A DNA stretch of 64,000 bases from an uncultured Gammaproteobacteria bacterium (GCA_905478855.1 CAJQKF010000079.1:21563-85562), one strand, 5' to 3'; shown: positions 51,600-61,590, counted from the stretch's first letter. Numbers and translations: made by a program. The notes: generated by a model from the sequence alone, not told the origin.

Positions 51600-51998
51600 A
51601 TGTCACAACTAAAACCGATATCGATAAGTTCCGAGTTTAACAAGTTAAGGTTTCTATCCAACCGAACCCCTGACACTACCGATGCTGAATCAGCCTCAGC
51701 ATTTAGCAAGCTTTTCGAATATCGAGACGGTGGTGTTTTTATCGGACACTACGCTGGAGATAGTCAATGGGAGAGACATTCCCATGGCGACGAAATTGTA
51801 GTGGCCATAGAAGGAGAAACAACTTTATTTTTATACGTAGATGAAGAAGAACAGTCTTGCGTACTACGTAAAGGAGAGATGATTATAGTCCCAGAAAACA
51901 CCTGGCATCGCTTCGAATCACCGAATGGACTGAAAGTACTCACAGTAACACCACAACCAACTGATCATACTAAAAACATCCCTTCAGATAAACTTTGA
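51600..51998 (+). CDS. Small cupin-domain protein
   Basis: A 132-residue single-domain cupin. The metal-binding motif 1 pattern is in WERHSHGDEIVVAIEGET (two histidines and a glutamate), and motif 2 in PENTWHRFESPNG. It is divergent from the flavoprotein gene (148-nt spacer) and convergent with the PotD-like gene. Such cupins often act as small isomerases, oxygenases or ligand sensors; nothing in the sequence decides here. Start codon has a weak ribosome site. Confidence 0.8.
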   Translation: MSQLKPISISSEFNKLRFLSNRTPDTTDAESASAFSKLFEYRDGGVFIGHYAGDSQWERHSHGDEIVVAIEGETTLFLYVDEEEQSCVLRKGEMIIVPENTWHRFESPNGLKVLTVTPQPTDHTKNIPSDKL

Positions 51999-52005
51999 TA
52001 ATTAC

Positions 52006-53079
52006 CTACGCACTCTTTGTCATAGTATTTTCGATTACCCGCTGTAGGCATGACATGAGTTCGTTGAAGTTTGGTGGTATGTCGTACATTGCACAATTTT
52101 GCATATCTTGATCAAGACTTTCATACTGTATGGCATCAAGATACTGGGCGGTCAATTTATTAAAGACATTAAAACTGGACATTTGCACAAAAGGATTACA
52201 GACATTGGGGTTCATGGCAATGCCCGCCATAACACTCGGTTCCAATATATATCGTAAGAATTCATTTGCTATGTTCGGTAACGCAGTATCCCGTATGATA
52301 GACGTTAATTCAATAAAGGCGATTCCGCCACGCCCATCAATGGGCCCGTCAATGGGAGTCACACAATAAATATGACTATGACCTTGAAACCGTAACGATG
52401 CGCTAGTAAATAACCCTGCTGACAGAATTAAATCTATTTCGCCAGATAACAACGAATCATTTAACCGACAACTATCAGAACTTACTAGACTGGCATTCAA
52501 AAACCACTCCTTCGCAGTGTTCTCAAATAGATCCAATTGAGTCGACGATAGTTTTGTAAATGGGTTGATACCTGCTGCTATACAAATATGAAACACATTG
52601 AATTCGGGAAATAATAAGATCCCGTAGTTCAGTTGTTTTTTCCCATCCCTAATGACATTAAATCCTTCACTTTCAGCGATATTTCTAGATAAACGACGGG
52701 TATCAACAACCATGTTAAAAGGTCCGAAACGCTGAGGGATACCAAGCAAATGTCCATCACTACTCAACGCCCAATTCAATGTTTCTTTCGCAATCGGATA
52801 ATCTAATGATTTTACTTGATCTGCAAATTCCTTATCCAACGGTTTAATTAGGCCTTCTGGATACAATACCTTTTTGGCGAATGGGTTATTGATATTAAGA
52901 ACATCAACCTCACTTCTGTTCAGCTGTATCTGCCGTACAGATTGGCTATCCGACACTAATCCTTGCGCTTTAACCAAACAATTATTTCTAAGACCAAATT
53001 CATTGAGAAAATTAGGGTCATCGTAGCCATCCCAGCAAAGAAGTTTAAGGCATTCCAATGAAGCGGGAGAACTAGACAT
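52006..53079 (-). CDS. PotD-like solute-binding protein lacking a signal peptide
   Basis: A 357-residue protein whose opening LKLLCWDGYDDPNFLNEFG is the typical mature start of polyamine-type binding proteins such as PotD. The rest has periplasmic-binding-protein spacing (GIPQRFGPFNMVVDTRRL, then SGEIDLILSAGLF). There is no hydrophobic leader, Tat motif or lipobox before this start, so as read it is cytosolic. No permease or ATPase of a polyamine transporter is nearby. A missed upstream start is possible but the 55-nt spacer before it shows none. Confidence 0.72.
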   Translation of the reverse strand: MSSSPASLECLKLLCWDGYDDPNFLNEFGLRNNCLVKAQGLVSDSQSVRQIQLNRSEVDVLNINNPFAKKVLYPEGLIKPLDKEFADQVKSLDYPIAKETLNWALSSDGHLLGIPQRFGPFNMVVDTRRLSRNIAESEGFNVIRDGKKQLNYGILLFPEFNVFHICIAAGINPFTKLSSTQLDLFENTAKEWFLNASLVSSDSCRLNDSLLSGEIDLILSAGLFTSASLRFQGHSHIYCVTPIDGPIDGRGGIAFIELTSIIRDTALPNIANEFLRYILEPSVMAGIAMNPNVCNPFVQMSSFNVFNKLTAQYLDAIQYESLDQDMQNCAMYDIPPNFNELMSCLQRVIENTMTKSA

Positions 53080-53134
53080 TATTCTATATTTCTAAACAGG
53101 TTATATTAAATAAGCAAGTCATTTATGCAATGGT

Positions 53135-54160
53135 TTAGGCTCCATCGGGCGCAACAAAGTCTGGCTGGCTCCGAACATAATCGGCGATCAATGCAGTCAT
53201 CTCGAACATAAGCACCATTGCTGTCATAGCTGTTATTTTTGCCTCGGTGTCTTTCGACGGAACCATACAAACGATATCAGCACCGATAACATTGAGGCCT
53301 CGCATACCGTGGAAGATTTCAATTATTTCCCATGCACGTAAACCTCGATGACCGGGTTCCATATTTGATACAGCAGGAGCTTCCGTAGGATCTAGAACAT
53401 CAAGATCAAATGTTATGTAAACCGGCGAATCCCCAACCCGCTCGCGTATGGCAGCAATCGTACCTTCGATGCCTAATTTAAAATAATCTTCCGCTGGCAA
53501 CATCTTATAACCCAATATACTTTTATAAATGTCTGCACGAGGCTTAATCGGATTTCCGCGCATACCAATTTGTATACTTCTTGATGGGTCCACATGTTCT
53601 TCGACGACCGTATATGCCGCCCAGTGGGCTGCTGATCGCCGGCTACCTAGCCAGTGAGGTATGTGCTGATAATCATCACGGTGTGCATCAAAATGCACTA
53701 GAGCCGCTTTGCGCCCCTCTGCTAGACGACTGCCTTTTCCTGAGATTGCTTTCAAAATCGGTCCAGTAATAGCATGATCACCACCTATTGATACTGGGCG
53801 AGTACCAGCTTTATCTAACGTTCGAAAATAAGCTTCAATATGTTTAACTGAAATATCATTAACCATTGCTTCCGGTAATGGGCAATCACCGAGATCATGA
53901 ATTCGTAGGCTTTCCCATGGAATAAATCCGAATTTTTGGTGCCCTCTTCGATACCAGCCAGACACAGATCTAACGGCGCGAGGCCCCAAATGCTGATCTC
54001 TTTCCGTTGATCCGTTCCCCGAACTATGGGGGACACCAACCAACGCGATATCGCATTCTTCCGGATTCTCGTTCCACGGGCATTTAAAGAACGTAGGAAT
54101 GCCCCACCAATACCATGGCTCCATTTCTTTTTTCGCCGCTTCGATATCAAATTCTGTCAT
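53135..54160 (-). CDS. Ureohydrolase (agmatinase/guanidino-acid hydrolase family)
   Basis: Manganese hydrolase that removes urea from a guanidino compound. The 341-residue product has the three metal motifs GGDHAIT, DAHRD and DLDVLDPT. The usual APGTGTPEPGG after the last motif is replaced by APAVSNMEPGHRG, and an extended N terminus begins EPWYWWGIPTFFK. These point to a branch other than classical SpeB, so the substrate may be guanidinobutyrate, guanidinopropionate or another compound. 271 nt of spacer separates it from the divergent GMC gene. Confidence 0.85.
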   Translation of the reverse strand: MTEFDIEAAKKEMEPWYWWGIPTFFKCPWNENPEECDIALVGVPHSSGNGSTERDQHLGPRAVRSVSGWYRRGHQKFGFIPWESLRIHDLGDCPLPEAMVNDISVKHIEAYFRTLDKAGTRPVSIGGDHAITGPILKAISGKGSRLAEGRKAALVHFDAHRDDYQHIPHWLGSRRSAAHWAAYTVVEEHVDPSRSIQIGMRGNPIKPRADIYKSILGYKMLPAEDYFKLGIEGTIAAIRERVGDSPVYITFDLDVLDPTEAPAVSNMEPGHRGLRAWEIIEIFHGMRGLNVIGADIVCMVPSKDTEAKITAMTAMVLMFEMTALIADYVRSQPDFVAPDGA

Positions 54161-54431
54161 TAGATTTCTACCCTTTTATTACTCGTTCGGATTTCTATTT
54201 TAGATTATTGTACACCGTAGCAAGTTATTAAGAGACGAAACAACCTAGACTTTATTTGTGTCTATACGATTTTTGAAACTTAATCAATCTGTCCAAAAGT
54301 TTTACAATCACCCTACTGCCAGTTTACTAAATCGTTTTGTGCCCTGCACAATTATCAGTCCTACCCCTTTATTCAAGCCCTCTTACGTGTTGTAATCCCA
54401 CCCCCCATTAACACAGATTTTTCTTTATCTC

Positions 54432-56027
54432 ATGGTAGACAGTTTCGACTATATTGTCGTAGGTGCCGGCTCCTCTGGATGCGTCGTTGCGAATCGCCTT
54501 TCCGAAGACTCAGGTAATAAAGTATTGGTACTCGAAGCGGGCGGTGAAGACTGGAACCCTTGGATCCATATTCCGGTGGGCTACTTCAAAACTATGCATA
54601 ACCCCAGTGTCGACTGGTGTTATAAGACAGAACCCGATGAAGGCATAAGCGGACGGCAACTGCAATGGCCACGGGGAAAAGTATTAGGCGGTTCCAGCTC
54701 TCTTAATGGACTGCTTTATATTCGCGGACAGAAAGAAGATTATGATCGTTGGGCAGACCTTGGTAACACAGGTTGGGCTTACAACGATGTTCTACCCTAC
54801 TTCAGAAAATCCGAAGACCAGGAACGTGGTGAAAGCGAGTACCACGGGATTAACGGACCACTAAAGGTATCTGATTTGCGTTTAAAGCGGCCCATTGCCG
54901 ATAAGTTCGTCCGGGCAGCTATTGAAACAGGAATACCGTTAAATGCCGACTGTAATGGTGCAGAGCAAGAAGGAGTCGGATACTTTCAACAAACCACTTT
55001 TAAAGGACTCCGTTGGAGTACAGCAAAGGGGTTTTTAAAACCCGCAAGAAAACGAAACAATCTCACCCTAATAACCAAAGCCCAGGTAATAGGGTTAAAA
55101 TTTGATAAAAAGAAAGTTGTCGGTCTAACATATAAGCGTGGAAACGAAACATTCTCAGTAAATGTTAATAAAGAAATAGTTCTAAGCTCTGGGGCTATTA
55201 ACTCCCCGCAGTTGTTGCAACTTTCGGGTATTGGTGATCAGGAACTACTCGGGAAACTGGGCATTCCTGTACTGCAAAATCTACCAGGAGTAGGGAAAAA
55301 CTTGCAGGACCATCTTCAGGTTCGAATGGTCTATAAAACCCGTGATCGTACACTTAACGATGAGGTTGGAAACCCTCTTCGAAAGATGATGGTTGGAATT
55401 CAGTATTTTCTAACGCGCACAGGACCATTAACTCTAGCAGCAAGTCAGGTTTATGCATTCACCCGATCAAATCCAGAGTTAGATAGGCCTGATATACAAT
55501 TTCACATGCAACCTCTTTCTGCGGATAAGCCGGGAGAAGGAACTCACAAGTTTTCGGCGTTTACAGCTTCTGTATGCCAATTACGCCCTTGGAGTCGGGG
55601 AGAAATTGAGATCCAATCAACTAACCCTCTGGACTACCCAAAGATCTATCCGAATTACCTTTCTGATCCTCGTGATAGAACAGTCGCCGTTAATGGCATA
55701 AAGGTTGCTCGGGCAATAGCGAACGCCCCGGCATTACGTGATGCGATAACCTCTGAGTTCGTACCCGGCTCTCATTATCAAACTGATGATGAATTACTAG
55801 AAGCAGCACGAGACCATAGTCAAACAATTTATCACCCTGCAGGCACATGTAAGATGGGTGTCGAATCAGACGCCGTTGTTGATCCGAGATTAAGAGTACG
55901 CGGTATACAAGGATTACGTATAGCAGATGCATCTATAATGCCTGAAATTATTTCCGGCAATACCAACGCACCGTGCATAATGATTGGTGAAAAAGCAGCG
56001 GATATGATTCTAGAAGACAATCGTTAG
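54432..56027 (+). CDS. GMC-family oxidoreductase (choline dehydrogenase-like)
   Basis: FAD-dependent alcohol oxidoreductase, 531 residues. The FAD motif is VVGAGSSGCVVANRL (GAGSSG at 11-16), followed by WPRGKVLGGSSSLNGLLYIR and the second GMC signature SGAINSPQLLQLSGIG. The catalytic His468 is in YHPAGTCKMG and Asn512 in SGNTNAP. BetA-type choline dehydrogenases look like this, but so do many other alcohol oxidases. The C terminus is complete. The aminotransferase follows 148 nt later on the same strand. Confidence 0.88.
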   Translation: MVDSFDYIVVGAGSSGCVVANRLSEDSGNKVLVLEAGGEDWNPWIHIPVGYFKTMHNPSVDWCYKTEPDEGISGRQLQWPRGKVLGGSSSLNGLLYIRGQKEDYDRWADLGNTGWAYNDVLPYFRKSEDQERGESEYHGINGPLKVSDLRLKRPIADKFVRAAIETGIPLNADCNGAEQEGVGYFQQTTFKGLRWSTAKGFLKPARKRNNLTLITKAQVIGLKFDKKKVVGLTYKRGNETFSVNVNKEIVLSSGAINSPQLLQLSGIGDQELLGKLGIPVLQNLPGVGKNLQDHLQVRMVYKTRDRTLNDEVGNPLRKMMVGIQYFLTRTGPLTLAASQVYAFTRSNPELDRPDIQFHMQPLSADKPGEGTHKFSAFTASVCQLRPWSRGEIEIQSTNPLDYPKIYPNYLSDPRDRTVAVNGIKVARAIANAPALRDAITSEFVPGSHYQTDDELLEAARDHSQTIYHPAGTCKMGVESDAVVDPRLRVRGIQGLRIADASIMPEIISGNTNAPCIMIGEKAADMILEDNR

Positions 56028-56175
56028 TTCATACCTACGCTTAGAGGAGCTACCGTTCAATATCAAGTCTAAATACACTAATAGACTATCTGAAAAGAGC
56101 TTGTATTCAAGTCGTTCAAAATTAATTTGATATATTGTGGTTTTGTAGTGCTTACAACAAATATGGCCCCCCAGA

Positions 56176-57501
56176 ATGAGTATTAAAAGCAAACCGGAAA
56201 GTGATGTCGACTGGTCCACCGAAAGTATAGTTAATCGGCGAAATCAATACTATGCAGCTTCTCAACGGAAATTTGTCCCGTACAAAGAGCCTCTTATATT
56301 TCAACGAGGCAGTGGTCAATATTTGTGGGATGAGAAGGGCAATAAATACATCGACCTATTAGGCATGAATGTTTGTATATCCGTGGGCCATTCCCACCCT
56401 AAAGTAGTGTCTGCAGCTACAAAACAAATGCAAGATCTTATGCACTGCACCACTATGTTCTACCACCCAGTGCCAGCCCACTATGCGCAAGAGTTGGCGT
56501 CGACCATGCCATCGGGTCATGACTGGGTTGTTCATCTAACAAATAGTGGCGCAGAAGCTATTGACCTAGCATTGCTAATGGCTCGTTCTTTTACCGGAAA
56601 TCACGATATGCTGGCATTACGCAATAGCTATCATGGTGCAACTATGGGTGCTCAATCCCTGACCGGAATTAGTGGTTTTCGTCATAATTTGGCCCAACCC
56701 GGGGGCGTCGCTTTTGTTCCGGAGCCCAATCAATATCGGGGTATATTTGGCGAAGGTGTTCAAGGGTACCTTGACGAAGTTGAGCAACAAATAAGATGCG
56801 CAACCACTGGAAAACTAGCCGGTATGATTATTGAACCGGTGCAAGGGTATGCTGGTATTATTAGTATGCCAGACGGATATATAAAAGGAGCGTTCGAGCG
56901 CGTTCGTCAAGCTGGCGGGTTGACTATTATTGATGAAGTCCAATCAGGCGTCGGGCGCACTGGATCTAACTTCTGGGCATTCGAAAAACACGATGTAGTT
57001 CCCGACATTGTTATAATGGCTAAAGGCATTGGAAACGGCATTCCGTTGGGCGCTGTAGTTGTAAAACGACATATTGCCGAAGCCATGTCAGACAAGTTTC
57101 TTTTCCATACATACGGAGCTAATCCAGTTGCAAGCGCTGTCGGACGGGAAGTATTGTCCGTAATCCGAGAGGAAAAACTGCAACAAAATGCGGCTAAAGT
57201 AGGCGAAGTATTAAAAAATAGTCTAGTTGAATTGAAAGCAAAGTTTCCGATCATCGGGGACGTACGGGGCAATGGCTTAATGTTGGCTATAGAACTTGTC
57301 CGTGATAGGAAAAGTAAACAACCTGCAACCGAAGAAACTGCCGCAATTTTCGAGCAAACAAGACACGAAGGGATAGTAATAAGTAAAAGCGGCCCAGACC
57401 GTAGCGTTTTGAGAATGGTTCCCCCACTCTGTTTAAGTTTATCCGATGTTGATCATGTTATCGAACGAATGGAACGCAGCTTTAAGAAAGCTGGCTTTTA
57501 G
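56176..57501 (+). CDS. Class III aminotransferase, AGXT2-like
   Basis: PLP-dependent transaminase of 441 residues. Key features: NSGAEA at 123-128, PLP-contacting Asp253 in IIDEVQSGVGRTG, and the Schiff-base Lys283 in MAKGIGNGIPLG. The overall pattern (GHSHPKVVSAATKQM) resembles alanine-glyoxylate aminotransferase 2 and omega-amino-acid transaminases. It could deaminate an amino acid or omega-amine produced by the upstream GMC enzyme. It is 24 nt upstream of the sulfatase gene. Confidence 0.9.
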   Translation: MSIKSKPESDVDWSTESIVNRRNQYYAASQRKFVPYKEPLIFQRGSGQYLWDEKGNKYIDLLGMNVCISVGHSHPKVVSAATKQMQDLMHCTTMFYHPVPAHYAQELASTMPSGHDWVVHLTNSGAEAIDLALLMARSFTGNHDMLALRNSYHGATMGAQSLTGISGFRHNLAQPGGVAFVPEPNQYRGIFGEGVQGYLDEVEQQIRCATTGKLAGMIIEPVQGYAGIISMPDGYIKGAFERVRQAGGLTIIDEVQSGVGRTGSNFWAFEKHDVVPDIVIMAKGIGNGIPLGAVVVKRHIAEAMSDKFLFHTYGANPVASAVGREVLSVIREEKLQQNAAKVGEVLKNSLVELKAKFPIIGDVRGNGLMLAIELVRDRKSKQPATEETAAIFEQTRHEGIVISKSGPDRSVLRMVPPLCLSLSDVDHVIERMERSFKKAGF

Positions 57502-57525
57502 AAATATTGTTCTTCAGCACTAACC

Positions 57526-59151
57526 GTGAGCAAGCTAAGTACCCGACCTAACTTCATTCTCATATTGGCGGATGATATGGGGTTTTCCGACATCGGTTGC
57601 TTCGGCAGTGAAATCAAGACTCCCAATTTAGACAAACTCGGCTTCGAAGGGCTACGTCTAACCCAGTTTTACAATAGTTCGCGCTGCTGCCCTACACGAG
57701 CATCATTACTTACCGGTCTCTCCCCTCATCAAGCCGGTGTTGGTCACATGGTTGACGACTGGAACGTTGGACCCTCTTACCAAGGATGGCTACGTAACGA
57801 CACCATTACCGTTAGCGAAGCGCTGAAATACGGCGGTTACCACACATGTTACTCCGGTAAATGGCACGTTAATTGGAGTTTTGAACCAGCGCCTGGGGAC
57901 CCGATAGATAAACATCACAATAAGCTCGGGACATTAGGATATCCTCATCCGGCACAGCGAGGATTCGATGATGTTTATGCGTTAATGGCTGGCGCTACCA
58001 GCCTCTATAATCCACAGCATCTGCTATTACAAAATGAATGGGTGGAGGCTGAACAACCTGGTTACTATTTCACCGATGCAATAACTAATCGGGCGATCGA
58101 TATGATTGAAAATCGTCCTCAGCAAAAACCATTTTTTCTGCATCTAAGCCACGTCGCACCGCATTGGCCACTGCATGCTCTGGAGTGTGATATAGCAAAG
58201 TATGCTGACGTTTATAAGGTCGGTTGGGATACTATACGGAAGGAGCGACACGCAAAACTTCAACAGATGGGTCTAATTGATAGTCATTGGGATTGCTCCC
58301 CACGGGATGAGTTCGCACCAGAATGGTCTAGCTTATCGATGCGTCAAAAAAAATGGGAAGCTTCGCGTATGGCTGTTTATGCAGCGATGATTGATAGACT
58401 CGATCAGACAGTTGGTCGACTCATAAATTGTCTCGAAGAAAATGGCATTAGTCAAAATACTGTAATTCTTTTTCTATCGGATAATGGTGGATGTGCAGAA
58501 TTTCTCAAGGAAGACGGCTGGTGCAAATGGTACAACCACGATACGTGGGACGGTAGACCAATGCGTCTTGGAGAAGATAGTACAATAACCCCAGGCGCCG
58601 ACGACACGTTCATGAGTTATGGTCTACCCTGGGCTAATGCTTCTAATACTCCTTTTCGGCTTTTTAAACACTTCGTACATGAAGGAGGTATAGCATCTCC
58701 AGCAATAATATCGTGGCCAGCACATTTAAAAAGCGCTCGTATTAGCCATGAACCATGCCATGTGCAAGATGTTTTGCCAACATTTCTCGACCTTGCCAAT
58801 ATCACTATGCCAACGAACTCTGGTGTACAAACACCGGTCGGCGAAAGTATCAGCAGCATCATTTTCAATGAAGCATGGAAAAGAGATTTACCAATATGCT
58901 TCGAGCATGAAGGAAACTCTGCCATCCGTAAGGGGAAGTGGAAAGCTGTAAGACAACATCCCGGAAAATGGGAGCTCTACGATATGGAACAGGATAGAAC
59001 GGAACTTGTTAACTTATGTAACATCCATCCTAAAATCCTACATACGTTGATAACAGAGTACGAAGATTGGGCATCTGTATCTGAGGTAAGATCATGGCCG
59101 CCCGGAAACTGGCCAAGCTGGATGAGCAATGATGAATTTCGTAAAGGCTAA
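57526..59151 (+). CDS. Arylsulfatase-family sulfatase (formylglycine type)
   Basis: Type I sulfatase of 541 residues, close in length to the AtsA-like S1 family. Metal ligands Asp16-Asp17 are in LADDMGFSD. The formylglycine motif is C-C-P-T-R at 54-58, with Cys54 as the residue to be modified, followed by ASLLTGLSPHQAGVGHM. It has no signal peptide and may be cytosolic. Starts at GTG (57,526). The sulfatase-maturing enzyme is not in the window. Substrate unknown. Confidence 0.9.
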   Translation: MSKLSTRPNFILILADDMGFSDIGCFGSEIKTPNLDKLGFEGLRLTQFYNSSRCCPTRASLLTGLSPHQAGVGHMVDDWNVGPSYQGWLRNDTITVSEALKYGGYHTCYSGKWHVNWSFEPAPGDPIDKHHNKLGTLGYPHPAQRGFDDVYALMAGATSLYNPQHLLLQNEWVEAEQPGYYFTDAITNRAIDMIENRPQQKPFFLHLSHVAPHWPLHALECDIAKYADVYKVGWDTIRKERHAKLQQMGLIDSHWDCSPRDEFAPEWSSLSMRQKKWEASRMAVYAAMIDRLDQTVGRLINCLEENGISQNTVILFLSDNGGCAEFLKEDGWCKWYNHDTWDGRPMRLGEDSTITPGADDTFMSYGLPWANASNTPFRLFKHFVHEGGIASPAIISWPAHLKSARISHEPCHVQDVLPTFLDLANITMPTNSGVQTPVGESISSIIFNEAWKRDLPICFEHEGNSAIRKGKWKAVRQHPGKWELYDMEQDRTELVNLCNIHPKILHTLITEYEDWASVSEVRSWPPGNWPSWMSNDEFRKG

Positions 59152-59222
59152 ATATAATATAAGAGGAATTACATTTGTTAAGCTAGTGACAAACCGCCCC
59201 GTTAGGTACAAGATATTTGCAT

Positions 59223-59924
59223 TTATCTTGAAACACCGAGATATCGTTTAATAATTTCATTATCTTTCTCAACTTCAGAAACCGATACCGTATTCAACAA
59301 ACGCCCTGTTTCTATAAAAGCAACACGATCAGCCACTTCCAGAACAGCCCCTACCCTTTGCTCAACCAGCAATATAGAAACACCTCTCGTTTTTAATGTT
59401 TGCACGACCTCGCGAATAAGCGCGATCATTGATGGCATAAGACCCTCAGTAGGCTCATCAAGTAAAAGTAACTTCGGCTCAATACAGAGCGCCCGAGCCA
59501 TAGCTAGCATTTGTTGCTCACCCCCACTGAGTGTGCCCGATACTTGATTGAGTCGCTGCTTAAGAATGGGGAAAAGCTCGAGAACGGAACCCAACACATC
59601 AGGCAAAGCTTGATTAACCATCAAGCCAATTTCCAGGTTCTGCTCGACAGTTAGTTCGCTAAATAATCTGCGGCCTTGGGGAACATATCCAATTCCTGCT
59701 CGTGGAACATCGTGAGCCGAAAGTCTTGAAATATCGACGTCGCAAAGAGTAACTGTGCCCTCACGTCGAGGCATCAAATTCATTATAGCGTGTAACATTG
59801 ACGTTTTACCGGCGCCATTACGACCAAGAATACAAACTACTTCCCCAGCATCTACTTCAAGATCAATATTCTGCACGACCCGGGATGCACCATGATAGGC
59901 TGAAAAGTTTTGTAAACTAAACAT
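59223..59924 (-). CDS. livF: Branched-chain amino acid-type ABC transporter ATPase
   Basis: ATPase subunit of a HAAT (Liv) ABC importer, 233 residues. Walker A GRNGAGKTS near residues 34-42, ABC signature LSGGEQQML at 132-140, and Walker B LLLLDEPTEG. It overlaps the livG stop by one base. Together with the following genes it forms a complete importer: two ATPases, two permeases and a binding protein. Gene name follows the family; the actual substrate is unknown. Confidence 0.93.
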   Translation of the reverse strand: MFSLQNFSAYHGASRVVQNIDLEVDAGEVVCILGRNGAGKTSMLHAIMNLMPRREGTVTLCDVDISRLSAHDVPRAGIGYVPQGRRLFSELTVEQNLEIGLMVNQALPDVLGSVLELFPILKQRLNQVSGTLSGGEQQMLAMARALCIEPKLLLLDEPTEGLMPSMIALIREVVQTLKTRGVSILLVEQRVGAVLEVADRVAFIETGRLLNTVSVSEVEKDNEIIKRYLGVSR

Positions 59925-60628
59925 TAGTTTCCAAGGTAGGCTGTCTGTACCAAAGAGTTATTGCTAATTTCATTCGGTGTGCCCTCCGCTATAATTCGAC
60001 CATGATCCAATACACTTATCTTTCGAGCGAGCTGCATAACCACTGACATATTGTGTTCAATCAATAGTATGGTTGTGTCCTTATTAATTTGTACAAGCAA
60101 CTCACAAAAGTTTTCAATTTCCGAATCCGCAAGTCCTTGGGTAGGCTCATCGAGAATCATTAATTTAGGCTTAAGCGAGCACCCCATTGCCACTTCCAAT
60201 AATCGCTGATGCCCGTATGATAATTCTGCCGCTTTTATCGACGAGCGATCTTCAATACCAACGTTAACAAGACACTCTGTAACTAGTGTATCGGTAGTAA
60301 GATTTATACCTTGGCCGTAGCACGCAGCGGTCGCAACGTTCTCATACACTGTAAGCTGAGGAAAAACACTAGTAATCTGAAATGTATAAGCAATACCCAT
60401 TCGCACTCTCTTCCACGCAGGCATTTTAGTAACATCCTTGCCATCGAAGGTAATTGAGCCTGAGCTTGGAGATAGCCGACCGGAAAGTAAACTTACCAAC
60501 GTAGTCTTACCTGCACCATTCGGACCAATTAATGCTCGAAGCTCGCCTTTATTCAAGCTAAAATTAACATCAGTTACTGCCGCAAGGCCTCCAAATGTTT
60601 TCGACAAACCTTTAGTTGTTATCAACAT
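59924..60628 (-). CDS. livG: Branched-chain amino acid-type ABC transporter ATPase
   Basis: Second ATPase of the Liv-type importer, 234 residues. I start at the ATG at 60,628 (MLITTKGLSKTFGGLAAVTD), which overlaps the livM stop as TAATG; an in-frame start 12 nt upstream would overlap livM further. Walker A GPNGAGKTT at 35-43, signature LSYGHQRLLEV, Walker B LMILDEPTQG. The degenerate LSYGH signature is usual in this subunit. Confidence 0.93.
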   Translation of the reverse strand: MLITTKGLSKTFGGLAAVTDVNFSLNKGELRALIGPNGAGKTTLVSLLSGRLSPSSGSITFDGKDVTKMPAWKRVRMGIAYTFQITSVFPQLTVYENVATAACYGQGINLTTDTLVTECLVNVGIEDRSSIKAAELSYGHQRLLEVAMGCSLKPKLMILDEPTQGLADSEIENFCELLVQINKDTTILLIEHNMSVVMQLARKISVLDHGRIIAEGTPNEISNNSLVQTAYLGN

Positions 60629-61590
60629 TACGGCAACCACTGAAGCCAGCGATGCCTGACCTCACCAAGAATACCGCGTGGGAAATACATAACCAGAAAA
60701 ACCAAGATTATACCGGCTATTAGTAAATAGGCAGACGTGTATTCACTGGTAATGTCAATCATGAAAAACATTAGAAATGCTCCCAATACCGGCCCGAGTA
60801 CCGTACCCGCGCCACCAAGCAATGTATATAACAACGCATCAATAGAATACTGTATCGTAGCAAACGAAGAACCTGCATAGGCAAATAGTAAAACGTAGGC
60901 AGCCCCGGAAATACTCGATAGAGTACCCGAAATAATCACCGCAACTAATTTTAACATGAAGGTGTTATATCCTAGCATTTGAGTCCGGGTTTCGTTCTCA
61001 CGAATAGCAACTAACGCACGACCCAAGCGACTTCGAGCAATAACATAACAAAAAATAATCGAAAGCGACAATAACAGCCAGGCAACAACATACCGCACCG
61101 AGGGATCGGACAAATCAAAGCTAGCGAAAAGAAATGTAAACTGTCGTGCGCCTTCGGATAATACTAACCCTTCATCTCCCCGCGTATAGGTTGTGAAGTA
61201 AAGCGTGCCCAGATAGAACACTTGGGAAAACATTAGCGTAACTATCATGAAAGCTACACCACTTGTTCGCAGAGCTACAGCTCCAAGTAAAATTGAGAAA
61301 ATTAGACCGACGCCGATACTGCTAACGAAGGCTTCAGCCGCGCTCCATTCCAAGTGATACACCGTCAATCCTGCTGTATACAGTCCCACGGAGAAAAACA
61401 TAGCATGGCCGAGACTCAATAGACCTGTATAACCGAACAATATATTGTAGGCTATCGCGAATACCGACAATATCATTACTCTAGTTACAGCAAGATAGAG
61501 ATAATCAGGCAAAAAAAACTGCGCTAAAAACAACCCCAGAATAACTGCCGCGTGAAGATAAAGAGATACTAGTTTACGATGGGTCTTCAT
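60628..61590 (-). CDS. livM: Branched-chain amino acid-type ABC transporter permease
   Basis: Inner-membrane permease of 320 residues with about eight to ten hydrophobic segments. It has the LivM patterns YNILFGYTGLLSLGHAMFFS and LLYTLLGGAGTVLGPVLGAF. It overlaps livH by 4 nt (ATGA) and livG by one base, so the operon is tightly coupled. Confidence 0.93.
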   Translation of the reverse strand: MKTHRKLVSLYLHAAVILGLFLAQFFLPDYLYLAVTRVMILSVFAIAYNILFGYTGLLSLGHAMFFSVGLYTAGLTVYHLEWSAAEAFVSSIGVGLIFSILLGAVALRTSGVAFMIVTLMFSQVFYLGTLYFTTYTRGDEGLVLSEGARQFTFLFASFDLSDPSVRYVVAWLLLSLSIIFCYVIARSRLGRALVAIRENETRTQMLGYNTFMLKLVAVIISGTLSSISGAAYVLLFAYAGSSFATIQYSIDALLYTLLGGAGTVLGPVLGAFLMFFMIDITSEYTSAYLLIAGIILVFLVMYFPRGILGEVRHRWLQWLP

